NCBI GenBank assembly: GCA_963738205.1
Contig: CAVTVQ010000007.1
Coordinates: 558,001-622,000 of the forward strand
DNA length: 64,000 nucleotides
From: DATFQE01 sp963738205
Lineage (GTDB): Bacteria; Actinomycetota; Thermoleophilia; Gaiellales; Gaiellaceae
Reading direction: 5' to 3'
The notes beneath the pieces were generated by a model, which worked only from the letters and a program-made list of their open reading frames with translations, did not search any database and had not been told where the DNA came from. Shown here in pieces: positions 1 to 8,539 of this stretch; position 1 is the stretch's first letter, and the number at the start of each line of letters is the position of its first letter. Made by a program: the position numbers and the translations under genes.

Positions 1-85
1 CCGAGCCGGCATCCGAGCCGACCGAGAGGACGCCCGTCATCGCAGCCGCCGTCAAAGCGACTGCGGCAAACAGCACTTTCTTCAT
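1..85 (-). CDS. N-terminal part of a secreted protein (cut by window edge)
   Basis: Only the first 28 codons are inside the window. The ATG is at 85-83, preceded by a purine-rich GGGGAGAG ribosome site. The visible peptide has a Lys-Lys N-terminus followed by an Ala/Val/Leu-rich hydrophobic stretch, which is a typical Sec signal peptide. The mature part lies outside, so its function cannot be told. It lies downstream of the M36 peptidase gene in the same direction, separated by a strong hairpin at 166-195, so it is probably a separate transcript. Confidence 0.6.
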   Translation of the reverse strand, partial: MKKVLFAAVALTAAAMTGVLSVGSDAGS

Positions 86-165
86 CTAACTCTCCCCTTT
101 CGAGACTCCGTCGAGGACACGGGATTTTGATACATGCCACCTCCGAGCGGTCGAGTACGAGGAAA

Positions 166-195
166 GAGAGGGGCCGGCACGTGCCGACCCCTCTC
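166..195 (-). terminator. Rho-independent terminator of the M36 peptidase gene
   Basis: An inverted repeat of 15 pairs with one mismatch (174/187) and no free loop lies just past the peptidase stop codon. On the minus strand it is followed by CTTTCC, a short T-rich tract. Position and structure fit an intrinsic terminator. Confidence 0.7.
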
Positions 196-224
196 GCGCG
201 CTAACGAATGGCGTCCTGTCGCTC

Positions 225-3200
225 CTAGTGGCGGTTGACGCTCCCTTCCTGGCTGAACGCCTGGAACTCGGCTGCCCGGACGAAACGCCTGCTGGCGTTC
301 GCCGCAACGTTCGAGTCGCAATCGGCGTTGGTCGCCGGATCCGCATCCTGGTCGCCCTGGAACAGCGGTCCGCCGGTGCACTGGCTCGTCTTGACGACGA
401 GCCGCAAGTGCGTGGCCTTCACGTTCGGGATGTCGAACGCCCGCAGGATCAGATGCGGCTGCACCGGCCGCGGAGGATTGCCTGGGAAGGCGTCCGCGGC
501 GCTGGTGTACACCTTCTCGAACCCGGCGTCGGTCGTGCAGTTGTCCTTGTTCGCATCGCATGCCCACACCTCGAACTGGCGCAGCGCCGTGAACCGGTTG
601 ACGTTAAGGCTCAGCTCAGCGCTGACCTGGAGGTGCCGGATGCGCACTGCGTCGGTGCCGGCCAGGTCGATCGTCACCTTCCTCCCGTCCACCGAGAGGT
701 TGCCGCCGCTGATCGTGCCCTCGGCGGTCCACTGGCTGCCCTCGGTGTCGTCGATCAGGTTGGCGAGGTCGGCTCCGTCGCCGGTAGCGGTCGCACCCTT
801 AGCGGCCGACGCGTAGTTCGTTGGGAACCGGAACTCGATCACCGAGTCCTCGCCCCGAGAGAACGTCTTGCGGGCTCGGAGGTGTCCGTATCCCGGCGCG
901 TTCGCGACGAGCTCGTACGTGCCCGAAGCGAACTTCGCCGTATCGTAGAGGTTCTCGCCCGCCGTCGCCGGATTGGAATCGGCGATCGGAGAGACGCGGC
1001 CCTGGTAGTGACCGACGAAGAACCGGGCGTTCTGAATCGTGCTGCCGTCCTTCGCCTTAGCGCGGAACGTGATCTCCGCGTTGTCGTGCAGCGGCGACTG
1101 GAAGCTCGGCGTCGGGTCTGTGTCCGTGTCGGCCGTCGTGTTCGAGCTGGACGCATTGATCCCGAACCCGCTCCGCGCGTACCCGAGCCAGAGCTCCTTC
1201 TGGTTGGCTCCGCCGAAGCGCATCATGTCTGCGGTCAGGATCGCGTCGCGAGCCTGAACCATCGACGGATCCGTGGGCAGAAGCAGGAACGCGTCGAACA
1301 TCGAGCTGCACCCACCGACGGTTGCCCGGGCAGTTCTGCGGAGGCAGCTCGCCGTCGGCGCAGGACTCCTGGAGCTCGGCGTCCGACGACGGGAAGTCGT
1401 CGTCGTACTTGTCGTTCAGCAACGTGCGATTCCGGAAGTTCGTGGCGCTCCAGATCTCGCCGTCGGCGTGCACCTGGGGCCCGGTCAGGTCGTAGCCCAT
1501 GTCGCTGAAGTTGAGGGCGTTGACGTTCAGCTGCTTGCCGGGCCGCGGAACGTCGCCCGACATCGGGAAGTTCATCCCGTAGTTGCGGATCGCGCGGGTC
1601 GAGTTGCCCGTCGCGTACGTCCCGACCGCATAGCGGTTCTCGCCGCCCGTCGGCACGAACCCGTTCTCGTTCAGGTACTCCATCGCGAACATGTCGGCCC
1701 AGGACTCGCCCATCGCGCCGGCGTGGTGCCCGGTTCGCCCGACGCCCTTACCGATCATGCGGTTCTCGATCATGTGCGTGTACTCGTGGCCGATGACACC
1801 CATGTCGTAGTCGCCGTCGACGCACGGGGCGTAGAACGCCCCCGGCAGGGACTGCCACATGTACATGTTCGTAATCGAAGCCACACCGTCCGCGTTCGTG
1901 ATCATGTTCGCGTTGTCGCGCTGGCCGACGAGGACTCCCGCCTGCACGTCGCCCAGGATCGGATCGTTCTCCTGCCGGGGCTCGGTGAGACCGAAGTTGT
2001 AGTCCTGGGCGTTCCAGTTCTGCTCGGTGAAACCTAGGAAGTACGACCAGTCGTGCATTCGGTTGTGCGCGACGAACAGGTTGACCGCCGCAGCCGAGTC
2101 GTCCCAGGTCGCTCCTGGTGCTCCCGGGGTTGGCAGGCAGCCCGTGGTGAACCAGTTGTTCGTCCACGGGAACGTGTAGTTCCGGTCGAGAGCTGCCGGC
2201 ATCCACTGCGGTGGGAACGGCAGGAATGGATGCGTCCATGATGTCGCCGACTTGGCGTTGTTGCCCGACGTGGTGTGGGTCGAAGCGTTCAGCTTGTGGC
2301 TGTGATCCCACGGGCCGCGCGAGGCGAGGTTCCCGACGACCTTGTCGCAGCCGTCCGCAGGCCGCCAGCACCAGGTCTCACGAGTGTCAGTGCTGGAGTT
2401 GCCCCACGGGAAGCCCGCGAGCGGATTCAGCGTCGGATTCGCCGGGAAGACTTGCCACTTCGCCCAGGCAGGTATCGGGGCTAGTGTGTCGTCAAGGGTC
2501 AGCGTGCCACTGTATGTCCGCGGGGCGCCCCACGGGCCTCCGGTCGGGAAGTCGCAGACCTCGATGAAGTAGTCGCCCGGAGGGACGTTCCCTGCCGGTT
2601 CGTACCGGAAGATCTCTGGCGTGAGGCCAGTGTCGGCCTCAAGGACTCTGGTCGTGCCGAAGTAAAGTCTCAGCACCAGATCGTTGTCCGCGCGGGTGGC
2701 GTTCGCAAAGCCATCGAGCGCACGAATGCCGGCCGGCACCGGGAACGGACCCTTCTTGACGTCGCACGCCGCCTCGGTGCCGGGAACCTCGCCGCCGAAC
2801 GCGAAGGTCGTCGCCTGGCGCGACTCCTTGGCCTCGGCCAGGTTCTCGACCAGGTTGGTCCTGCTTAGCACAGCCCCGTTCCGCGCGTCGACGATCACAC
2901 GGTACGCGAAGGCCTCCGTCCCCTTCAGGACGGTGGACTCGAAGGCTGGGACGATCCCGGCACGCACGGTGGGGAACGCCACGAGCTTGACCCGCTGAAG
3001 GTCGCTGAGGCCCGCCACCCTGAGGGTTGTCCAGCCGCCCATCACCTTCGTGCCCCGAATCTGGGCGAGCGAGTAGTGCGCACCGACGGAGTCGGCCGCC
3101 CTGGCCCAGCCCTGCGGCGCCGAAAGCTTCGCTTCGCCGACGAGGGCGGTGTCACCGGTCAACGAGGACGAGACGTATGCGACCTTCCAGCCGCGCTTCG

Positions 3201-3663
3201 CCGTGCCTGTGAGGCCCACGGTGATGAGGCCGCCCTCGGCTGTCTGGACGCCCTCGACCACCTGACGGAAGTTGACCGCGTGCCCGCGGCTGAACGGCAT
3301 GCGCGTGTCGCCGACGAGCGCGAGCTTGTCGACGCCCTTGAGCCGGAACAGCACGCGGTTGCGGTAGATCCAGCGGCGTGCGGCCTGGACCGCGGTCTTC
3401 CCCTTCATGCCCTTGGCCAGGAACTTGCCGCGCTTGGACAGCGTCTCCGGCGTCCCGAAGCGGTTCCACGAGACGCGCGCGTGCATCCTGCGAACGGCTG
3501 CACGCTGCAGATCGGTCGGTGCGAGCGCTCCTGCCCGAGCGTCGTAGTTCGCGAGACCCCCTGAATGATCGTGGATCTTCGCGACTCCGAGCGCCGTGGC
3601 GGGTAATGCGAGAGCGCCGATGGCGGCTGCGAGAGCAGCACGCCGAAGAAGCGTGAATCGCAT
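225..3663 (-). CDS. Secreted M36 (fungalysin-type) zinc metallopeptidase, one frameshift
   Basis: An extracellular zinc endopeptidase precursor of about 1145 residues once the frame is repaired. The ATG at 3663 follows GGGAGGGGAG and starts a clear signal peptide (Arg-rich, then Ala/Leu). A long propeptide-like region follows. The zinc site HEYTH is at residues 626-630, with the third ligand in GESWAD (Glu653), as in family M36. The C-terminal ~150 residues resemble a discoidin (F5/8 type C)-like carbohydrate or surface-binding domain. The reading frame breaks near 1302: the conserved run RRWVQL then MFDAFLL is continuous only if one base is removed. Total length is 3n+1, in agreement with a single inserted base. 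Both halves are well conserved, so sequencing error or a very recent lesion is likely. The catalytic domain lies before the break. Confidence 0.85.
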
Positions 3664-3695
3664 TCTCTCTCCCCTCCCTGATTTGAGGCACACAC

Positions 3696-3717
3696 CTCCG
3701 CCACCCGGGTGGCGGAG
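3696..3717 (-). terminator. Perfect 22-nt palindrome, probable terminator
   Basis: Two 11-base arms (CTCCGCCACCC and its complement) abut without a loop. The palindrome lies between the end of the peptidase remnant (3753) and the start of the M36 gene (3663), where a terminator for the tetR-remnant transcript would be expected. No clear U-tract follows, so a role in the leader of the M36 mRNA is also possible. Confidence 0.45.
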
Positions 3718-3752
3718 CCTGGCGGCAATCTTCAAACCTCTATCGAGAGAAG

Positions 3753-4123
3753 TCAAGGAGGTACGCTGCCGGCGGCGCTGAACGCCTGCAGCTCCGCCGC
3801 GCAGACGAAGCGCACCGCGGCGGTCGGATTCAGGTCGCAATCCGCGTTGTTGATCGATCGGCGTCCTGGTCGCCCCTGGAACTGCGGGCCGCCCGTGCAC
3901 TGGTTCGTCTTCACGACGAGGCGCAGGTGGCTGGCCTTCGTGTTCGAGATGAAGTCCGCACCCTTGCGCCCGTCGCACCCCCAGAGCTCGAACTGGCGCA
4001 GGGCCGTGAAGCGGCTCTGGCCGGACGAAACCAGCGCGCTGACCTGGACGTGCTTGATGTTGACCGGGTCGGTGCCCGCCAGGTCGACGGTCACCTTCCT
4101 GCCGTCGACGGACAGGTTGCCCG
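3753..4123 (-). pseudogene. Remnant of a second M36-type peptidase gene (C-terminal domain only)
   Basis: The translation (VDGRKVTVDLAGTD, FTALRQFELWGCD, ASHLRLVVKTNQCTGGP, ending AELQAFSAAGSVPP) matches the last ~120 residues of the neighbouring M36 peptidase. Both proteins end their discoidin-like domain the same way, with SVNRH there and SVPP here. No start codon, signal peptide or catalytic domain remains. The homology begins exactly where the tetR stop codon falls at 4124-4126. A deletion or recombination therefore joined the tail of one peptidase copy to the end of the regulator gene. It is probably transcribed with tetR but not translated into anything useful. Confidence 0.75.
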
Positions 4124-4699
4124 TCAGACCGGCGTCGAGTATCCGCGGACGCCGTCGAGCAGGAGGGCGAAGAAGCGGTCGGCGAGCGCGTCCGTGTCCG
4201 ACCCGGGCCGCAGCCACGTGTACGCCCAGTTGGCCGCCGACAGCACCAGCAACGCCGCGGCGCCGTCGTCCAGGTCCGAGCGAAGGCCGCCGCTCTCGCG
4301 GCCCTCGCGGAAGAGCGCCCGGATTCGCTCCTCGTAGCGGCGGCGCTCGGCGAGGAACTCGAGCGCGCGCTCGCCCTCGAGGTAGCGCCACTCGCGCGTG
4401 AAGACCGTGGCGACGTCGAGTTGCTCCGCCACCACGCGCATGTGGCCGCGCAGGGCAAGCCGGATCCGCTCGGTCGCCGGGACGTCCTCGGGGACCCGGT
4501 CGAGGGCGGCGTGGAAGGCCTGCGCACCCTCGCGCGTCGCCTCGTAGAGCAGGTCCTGCTTGGAATCGATATGGGCGTACAGCGAGCCCTTCTGCACGCC
4601 CATCGCCTCGGCCAGGTCGCCGATCGACGTGCCGTGGTACCCCTTCTCGGCGAAGAGCCTGGCGGCCGTGCGAGTCAGCTGCGTGCGCCGGGAGCTCAC
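4124..4699 (-). CDS. paaR: TetR-family repressor, probable regulator of phenylacetate catabolism
   Basis: 191 residues with GTG start at 4699. Residues ~5-50 form a standard TetR helix-turn-helix (TRTAARLFAEKGYHGTSIGDLA). The remaining all-helical part would bind the effector, phenylacetyl-CoA in known PaaR proteins. The gene is divergent from paaA with only 46 bp between starts, and a palindrome in that gap (4715-4728) is a fitting operator. The assignment to PaaR rests on this position, because TetR effector domains are not diagnostic. Oddity: the coding sequence ends at the junction with a peptidase-gene remnant, so the last few residues (GYSTPV) may not be the ancestral C-terminus. Confidence 0.8.
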   Translation of the reverse strand: MSSRRTQLTRTAARLFAEKGYHGTSIGDLAEAMGVQKGSLYAHIDSKQDLLYEATREGAQAFHAALDRVPEDVPATERIRLALRGHMRVVAEQLDVATVFTREWRYLEGERALEFLAERRRYEERIRALFREGRESGGLRSDLDDGAAALLVLSAANWAYTWLRPGSDTDALADRFFALLLDGVRGYSTPV

Positions 4700-4714
4700 G
4701 CTAGAATCCGCACC

Positions 4715-4728
4715 CTAACGATCGTTCG
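4715..4728. promoter_or_regulatory. Palindromic operator between tetR and paaA
   Basis: CTAACGATCGTTCG contains a perfect 10-bp palindrome AACGATCGTT (4717-4726). Matching bases continue outside it at 4714/4729, 4715/4728, 4712/4731 and 4711/4732. It fits the form CNAACGNNCGTTNG, which I recall as the Thermus PaaR site. It sits 18 bp before the paaA start and 16 bp before the tetR start, so one bound repressor could block both. Binding by the adjacent TetR protein is inferred. Confidence 0.7.
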
Positions 4729-4745
4729 GTTGCTTGGAGGTTCCG

Positions 4746-5645
4746 ATGGATGCGCGTGAGCAGGAATTCCTCGAGTACGTGCAGGGCGGCGGCCAGGTCG
4801 AGACCGGCGACTGGATGCCGGACGACTACCGGGCCAAGCTGATCAAGTTCATCGAGATGCATGGCAACTCCGAGCTGATGGGGGTCTTGCCCGAACGCGA
4901 GTGGATCCTGCGCGCACCGACGCTCCAGCGCAAGCTCGCCCTCACCGCCAAGGTGCAGGACGAGGTCGGGCACGCGCAGCTGATCTTCCGCGTCGTGGAG
5001 GATCTGGGCAAGCCCCGCGAGGCCTGCCTCGAGGACCTCGTCGCCGGCAAGGCCAAGTTCCACAACGTCTTTCACTACCCGACGAAGACCTGGGGCGACG
5101 TCGGGGTGATCGCGTGGCTCGTCGACGCCGCGGCGATCATCAGCCAGAAGGCCCTGCTCAAGTGCTCGTACGCGCCCTACGCGCGGATCATGAAGAAGAT
5201 CTGCTGGGAGGAGTCGTTCCACATCCTCCACGGCCGCGACGTGATCCTCACGATGATGAACGGCACCGACGAGCAGCGTGAGCTCGTGCAGGAGGCGCTC
5301 GACCGCTGGTGGGGGCCGCTCATGCACTTCCACGGCAACCCGATCCCGGCCGACGAGGACCCGATGCTCGTCTGGCGGATCAAGAGCCAGGGCAACGAGC
5401 AGGCGCGGCAGCAGTTCCTCGACGGGTACGTGCCGCAGATCTGGGAGCTCGGGCTGACCGTCCCCGACCCGAAGCTGCGCAAGAACGACGACGGGGTCTG
5501 GGAGTACACGGAGCCGGACTGGGAGGAGCTGCGCTCCGTCGTGACCGGCAACGGGCCGAAGACCGGCGAGCGGCTCGACCTGCGCCGCGCTGCGCGGGAG
5601 AGCTCGGCCTGGGTACGGCAGGTCGTGCTCGCCGAGGCCGCGTGA
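4746..5645 (+). CDS. paaA: 1,2-phenylacetyl-CoA epoxidase, catalytic subunit PaaA
   Basis: The 299-residue diiron oxygenase subunit converts phenylacetyl-CoA to the ring-1,2-epoxide with the other Paa proteins in the cytosol. The diiron ligand pattern is visible as DEVGHAQ (Glu73, His76) and EESFHILHG (Glu156, His159). The ATG at 4746 has GGAGG five bases upstream; an upstream TTG in frame is ignored because it would overlap that site. It is the first gene of paaABCD and is joined to paaB by a GTGA overlap. It is likely repressed by the divergent TetR protein and induced by phenylacetyl-CoA. Confidence 0.95.
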   Translation: MDAREQEFLEYVQGGGQVETGDWMPDDYRAKLIKFIEMHGNSELMGVLPEREWILRAPTLQRKLALTAKVQDEVGHAQLIFRVVEDLGKPREACLEDLVAGKAKFHNVFHYPTKTWGDVGVIAWLVDAAAIISQKALLKCSYAPYARIMKKICWEESFHILHGRDVILTMMNGTDEQRELVQEALDRWWGPLMHFHGNPIPADEDPMLVWRIKSQGNEQARQQFLDGYVPQIWELGLTVPDPKLRKNDDGVWEYTEPDWEELRSVVTGNGPKTGERLDLRRAARESSAWVRQVVLAEAA

Positions 5646-5929
5646 TTCACGAGGTCTTCAGGCAGGAGCGGAAGGGGCAGCCCTTCCAGCACGCGGGCTC
5701 GGTCGACGCGCCGAACCGAGATTTCGCCGAGGCGTATGCCCGTGAGCAATACGGCCGGCGCGGCGAGTCCGTCGCGCTGTGGGTCGTCCCGCGCGACGCC
5801 GTCGTCGAGATCGACGATTTCGTCGACGAGCTCGGGCGGAACTACCACCGGGTCGACGGCTACCCGCTGAAGGAGAAGCTGAGGGAGGCACGTGAGCGAG
5901 CGGGCACAGCTGCTCCTCGAGCTCGCTGA
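5642..5929 (+). CDS. paaB: 1,2-phenylacetyl-CoA epoxidase, subunit PaaB
   Basis: A small 95-residue structural subunit of the epoxidase complex. The sequence has the PaaB hallmarks: start IHEVFRQERKGQPFQHAGSV, then DFAEAYAREQYGRR and a WVVPRD segment. The GTG start overlaps the paaA stop (GTGA), and the 3' end overlaps paaC by 38 bases, so translation of A, B and C is coupled. No catalytic residues are expected. Confidence 0.93.
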   Translation: MIHEVFRQERKGQPFQHAGSVDAPNRDFAEAYAREQYGRRGESVALWVVPRDAVVEIDDFVDELGRNYHRVDGYPLKEKLREARERAGTAAPRAR

Positions 5930-6464
5930 CGACGAGCTCATCCTCGGCTGGCGCAACTCGGAATGGACCGGGATCGCACCGTTGCTCGAGGAGGACGTCG
6001 CCTTCTCGTCGATCGCGCAGAACGAAATCGGCCACGCCAGGGCGCTCTACCAGCTTGTTGCCGACGATCTCGGGACGACGGCGGACGAGCTCGCGTTCGA
6101 CCGATCGCCGAGCGAGTACCGCTGCTCTCGCTTGGTTCAACTCCGGCTGGTGCCGGACTGGGCGCAGACGATCGCCCGACACGTGCTCTACGAGGAAGCC
6201 GACGAGAAGCGGATCGCGGTGCTGAAGGCAGCAGAGGACAAGGACGTCGCCGGCCTCGCGGCCAAGATCGACCGGGAGGAGGCTTACCACCGGCTCCACG
6301 CCCGGATGTGGCACGAGCGGCTGGCGGGGGAAGCGCGCTACCTCGAGGCGCTCGAGAAGCTGCGGCCGCTCGTGGGCGAGCGCGGGGATCACACGGACGA
6401 TTTCGAGGAGCTGTGGCAGGAGATGACGATGGTGCGCCGCAGCGTCCCGGGGGCGACATGGTGA
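5892..6464 (+). CDS. paaC: 1,2-phenylacetyl-CoA epoxidase, structural subunit PaaC
   Basis: A 190-residue paralogue of PaaA that lacks catalysis but forms the AC core and positions substrate. The start is LLLELADDELILGWRNSEW and the end MVRRSVPGATW, both typical of PaaC. It is about 55 residues shorter than the Escherichia coli protein, mainly in the second half. The GTG at 5892 has GGGAGG upstream and lies inside the paaB coding region. The stop overlaps the paaD start (ATGGTGA). Confidence 0.9.
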   Translation: MSERAQLLLELADDELILGWRNSEWTGIAPLLEEDVAFSSIAQNEIGHARALYQLVADDLGTTADELAFDRSPSEYRCSRLVQLRLVPDWAQTIARHVLYEEADEKRIAVLKAAEDKDVAGLAAKIDREEAYHRLHARMWHERLAGEARYLEALEKLRPLVGERGDHTDDFEELWQEMTMVRRSVPGATW

Positions 6465-6943
6465 CGAGCGACCAGGTGTGGGCGGCGCTGGCCGAGATCC
6501 CGGATCCGGAGATCCCGGTGATCTCGCTCGTCGACCTCGGCGTCGTCCGGGAGGTCGAGGTCGAGGGGTCGAGCGTGCGCGTCGACTTCACGCCGACGTT
6601 CCTCGGCTGCCCCGCGCTCGAGGCGATGCGCGATGCCATGGACGCTCGCATCCGCGAGCTCGGCGGCGAGCCGGAGGTACGCGTGGTCCTCGACGACTCG
6701 TGGTCGACCGACCGGATCACACCCGAGGGCCGCGAGAAGCTGCGCGAGGCGGGCTTCGCGCCGCCTGCTCCGCGCGCGGCCGGCGCACCGACGATCGTCC
6801 AGCTGCAGGGCACGTCGTTCAGGTGCCCGTACTGCGGCTCGACCAAGACGCGGCTCGAGAACATCTTCGGCCCGACACCGTGCCGCTCGCTTCGCTACTG
6901 CGAGAGCTGCCGCCAGCCGTTCGAGCAGTTCAAGACGATCTAA
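6458..6943 (+). CDS. paaD: PaaD, Fe-S/zinc-ribbon maturation protein of the epoxidase
   Basis: 161 residues. The N-terminal ~90 residues are a MIP18/DUF59 domain (IPDPEIPVISLVDLGVV), and a C-terminal zinc ribbon follows with CPYCGS and CESC pairs. PaaD proteins act in assembling the epoxidase metal centre. ATG at 6458 or GTG at 6461 could start; both overlap the paaC stop. No paaE reductase gene follows, so the electron-transfer partner must be elsewhere or be a different protein. The next gene, 21 bp downstream, is the UGA-containing SelW-like gene. Confidence 0.9.
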   Translation: MVTSDQVWAALAEIPDPEIPVISLVDLGVVREVEVEGSSVRVDFTPTFLGCPALEAMRDAMDARIRELGGEPEVRVVLDDSWSTDRITPEGREKLREAGFAPPAPRAAGAPTIVQLQGTSFRCPYCGSTKTRLENIFGPTPCRSLRYCESCRQPFEQFKTI

Positions 6944-6964
6944 GCGACGGGTAGGCTGCCGAGC

Positions 6965-7186
6965 GTGCCTGTCGAGATCTACTACTGCCCCACCTGAGCG
7001 GGCTACGACGAGCGAGCCGCGAGTCTCGCGGCCGAGCTGACGTCCAGAGGAATCCCCGCCGAAGCGATCCCGGGTGCGAAGAGTCAGTTCGACGTGGTCC
7101 GGGACGGAAGCGCCGTCTTCTCGAAGCAGCAGGTCGGACGGTTCCCCGAGGACGGCGAAGTGCTCGCCGCGCTCGGCGGTCAGTAG
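6965..7186 (+). CDS. SelW/Rdx-family protein with in-frame UGA, probable selenoprotein
   Basis: 73 codons from GTG at 6965 to TAG at 7184-7186, interrupted by TGA at 6995-6997 (codon 11). The translation reads VEIYYCPT-U-AGYDERAAS, then later FDVVRDGSAVFSKQQVGRFP. That is the Rdx (SelW/SelT/SelH) fold: a CxxU redox motif after the first beta strand, and the conserved F-D-V, V-F-S-K and G-R-F-P motifs after it. Conservation on both sides of the UGA argues against a decayed gene. A hairpin at 7016-7032, with G and U opening its loop 25 bases past the UGA, fits a bacterial SECIS. The gene lies 21 bp after paaD and 10 bp before a methyltransferase, so it is probably part of the paa transcript. 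A single substitution error (TGC to TGA) would give the same picture and cannot be excluded. Confidence 0.7.
7016..7032 (+). promoter_or_regulatory. SECIS-like hairpin downstream of the UGA codon
   Basis: GCCGCGA (7016-7022) pairs perfectly with TCGCGGC (7026-7032), leaving a GUC triloop. Bacterial SECIS elements are short coding-region hairpins whose loop begins with G, usually GU, about 16-37 bases after the UGA. Here the distance is 25 bases. High local GC makes chance hairpins common, so this supports the UGA reading without proving it. Confidence 0.55.
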
Positions 7187-7196
7187 AAGCCGCCGC

Positions 7197-8063
7197 ATGA
7201 CCGAGGATCGCTGGGCCGCGTGGCTGCGGCGGCGGCGCTCGGGCGGCGACGCCGAGGTGGAGGCCCGGACGGTCGCGCAGCTCGCGGAGACGCGTGAGCG
7301 CATCCTCGACAACGCGTCGCTGCGGCCAGACGAGACGCTGGTCGACGTCGGCTGCGGCAATGGGCTCGTCGGCTTCGGCGCTCTTACCCGCGGCGCCGGC
7401 CGCGTCGTCTTCGTGGACGTCTCCGAGCCGCTGCTCGAGGAGTCTCACGCGATCGCTGCCGAGCTTGGCGTGCTCGACCGGTGCCGGTTCGTGAACACCT
7501 CTGCGGACAGCCTGGTGGGGATCGAGACCGAGTCGGTCGACGTGGTCGCGACGCGCTCAGTACTCATCTATGTCGAGGACAAGGCCCGGGCGTTCGCCGA
7601 GTTCTTCCGTGTCCTGCGAGCGGGCGGTCGAGTCTCGCTCTTCGAGCCGATCAACACCTTCGGGATGGACGAGCGCCGGCGGGAGTTCCTCGGGCTCGAC
7701 GAGCCCGGCGTCGAGGCTGCGGGCGCGAAGCTCGACGCGTGGTTCGCCGAGCTCCAGCCGGCCGACGACCCGATGCTCGACTTCGACGAGCGCGACCTGC
7801 TCAGGCACGCCGAGGCGGCTGGCTTTTTTCCCGTGCGGGCCGATGTGCGGCTCGTCGTGGAGCCGCCCGAGCCCCGCGCGTGGGACGGCTTCCTGCACAG
7901 CTCGGGCAACCCGAACATCCCAACCTTCGCCGAAGCGATCGACCAGTTGCTCTCGGCGGAGGAGGCGGCGCGCTTGGTCGAGTACATGCGCCCGCGGGTC
8001 GAGCAGGGCCTGGGCCGGTGGCGGATGGGCAGCGCGTACGTCTGGGCGACGAAGCCTGGTTAG
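7197..8063 (+). CDS. Class I SAM-dependent methyltransferase
   Basis: 288 residues from ATG at 7197, 10 bp after the SelW-like gene. The AdoMet-binding motif I is LVDVGCGNGLVGFG, with acidic motif II in VVFVDVS and a later VLRAGGRVSLFEP post-motif. The substrate is unknown; the C-terminal part is not diagnostic. Close spacing to the paa-selW string suggests co-transcription. A direct role in phenylacetate catabolism is not evident. Confidence 0.8.
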   Translation: MTEDRWAAWLRRRRSGGDAEVEARTVAQLAETRERILDNASLRPDETLVDVGCGNGLVGFGALTRGAGRVVFVDVSEPLLEESHAIAAELGVLDRCRFVNTSADSLVGIETESVDVVATRSVLIYVEDKARAFAEFFRVLRAGGRVSLFEPINTFGMDERRREFLGLDEPGVEAAGAKLDAWFAELQPADDPMLDFDERDLLRHAEAAGFFPVRADVRLVVEPPEPRAWDGFLHSSGNPNIPTFAEAIDQLLSAEEAARLVEYMRPRVEQGLGRWRMGSAYVWATKPG

Positions 8064-8073
8064 AGTCGCGGCG

Positions 8074-8532
8074 ATGCCGCGGGTGCTCGCAGTGATCGTC
8101 CTCGCCCTGGCGGCGGCCGGGTGCATGGGCGGCGACGACACCAGCGGCGGCTCACGTGAGGACTACGTCGCCAAGGCCGACGGTATCTGCGGCGACTACC
8201 AGGTGCGGCTGAGCCGGCTGCCGCGGCCGCGCAGCGCCGATCCGGCCGAGTTTGCGACGTACCTCGATCGCGCGCTGCCCATCGCGCGGGAACAGCTCGA
8301 CAAGCTCGAGGATTTGCCGAAGCCCGCGGGCGAAACGGACAAGCAGGACGTGGAGCGGCTGCTGGCCCTGCTCGACCAGGAGCTCGACCTGAACGAGGCC
8401 GCGCAGAAGGCGGCTGCGGCGGGCGACGCTGCCGGCATCCAGAGCAACCTCCAGCAGGCGGCCCCGATCAGCGCACAGTCGAACCAGCTGGCCGAGCAGC
8501 TCGGGTTCGTGCTCTGCGCCAGGCGGGCCTAG
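8074..8532 (+). CDS. Small secreted lipoprotein, unknown function
   Basis: 152 residues. The first 18 residues are a lipoprotein signal ending in the lipobox-like AAAGC, and a Gly/Asp/Ser linker follows. The rest is a soluble, highly charged helical region with two further cysteines (one early, one near the C-terminus), probably a disulphide. It follows the methyltransferase by 10 bp on the same strand and ends facing the cupin gene. It looks like an actinobacterial lineage-specific protein; no function is recognised. Confidence 0.75.
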   Translation: MPRVLAVIVLALAAAGCMGGDDTSGGSREDYVAKADGICGDYQVRLSRLPRPRSADPAEFATYLDRALPIAREQLDKLEDLPKPAGETDKQDVERLLALLDQELDLNEAAQKAAAAGDAAGIQSNLQQAAPISAQSNQLAEQLGFVLCARRA

Positions 8533-8539
8533 GGCCCGT

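Noticed and set aside
228..1508. Long plus-strand frame opposite the M36 gene
   Set aside because: Arg/Val/Ala-rich composition without domains; it is the complement of a real gene. The same applies to long antisense frames over groL, the E2 gene, ade and the propeller genes.
1057..4527. A single very long minus-strand frame spanning peptidase, remnant and tetR
   Set aside because: Only its central part is the M36 peptidase. The N-terminal extension is a GC-rich shadow of the TetR gene and remnant in another frame, and a signal peptide with ribosome site at 3663 sets the true start.
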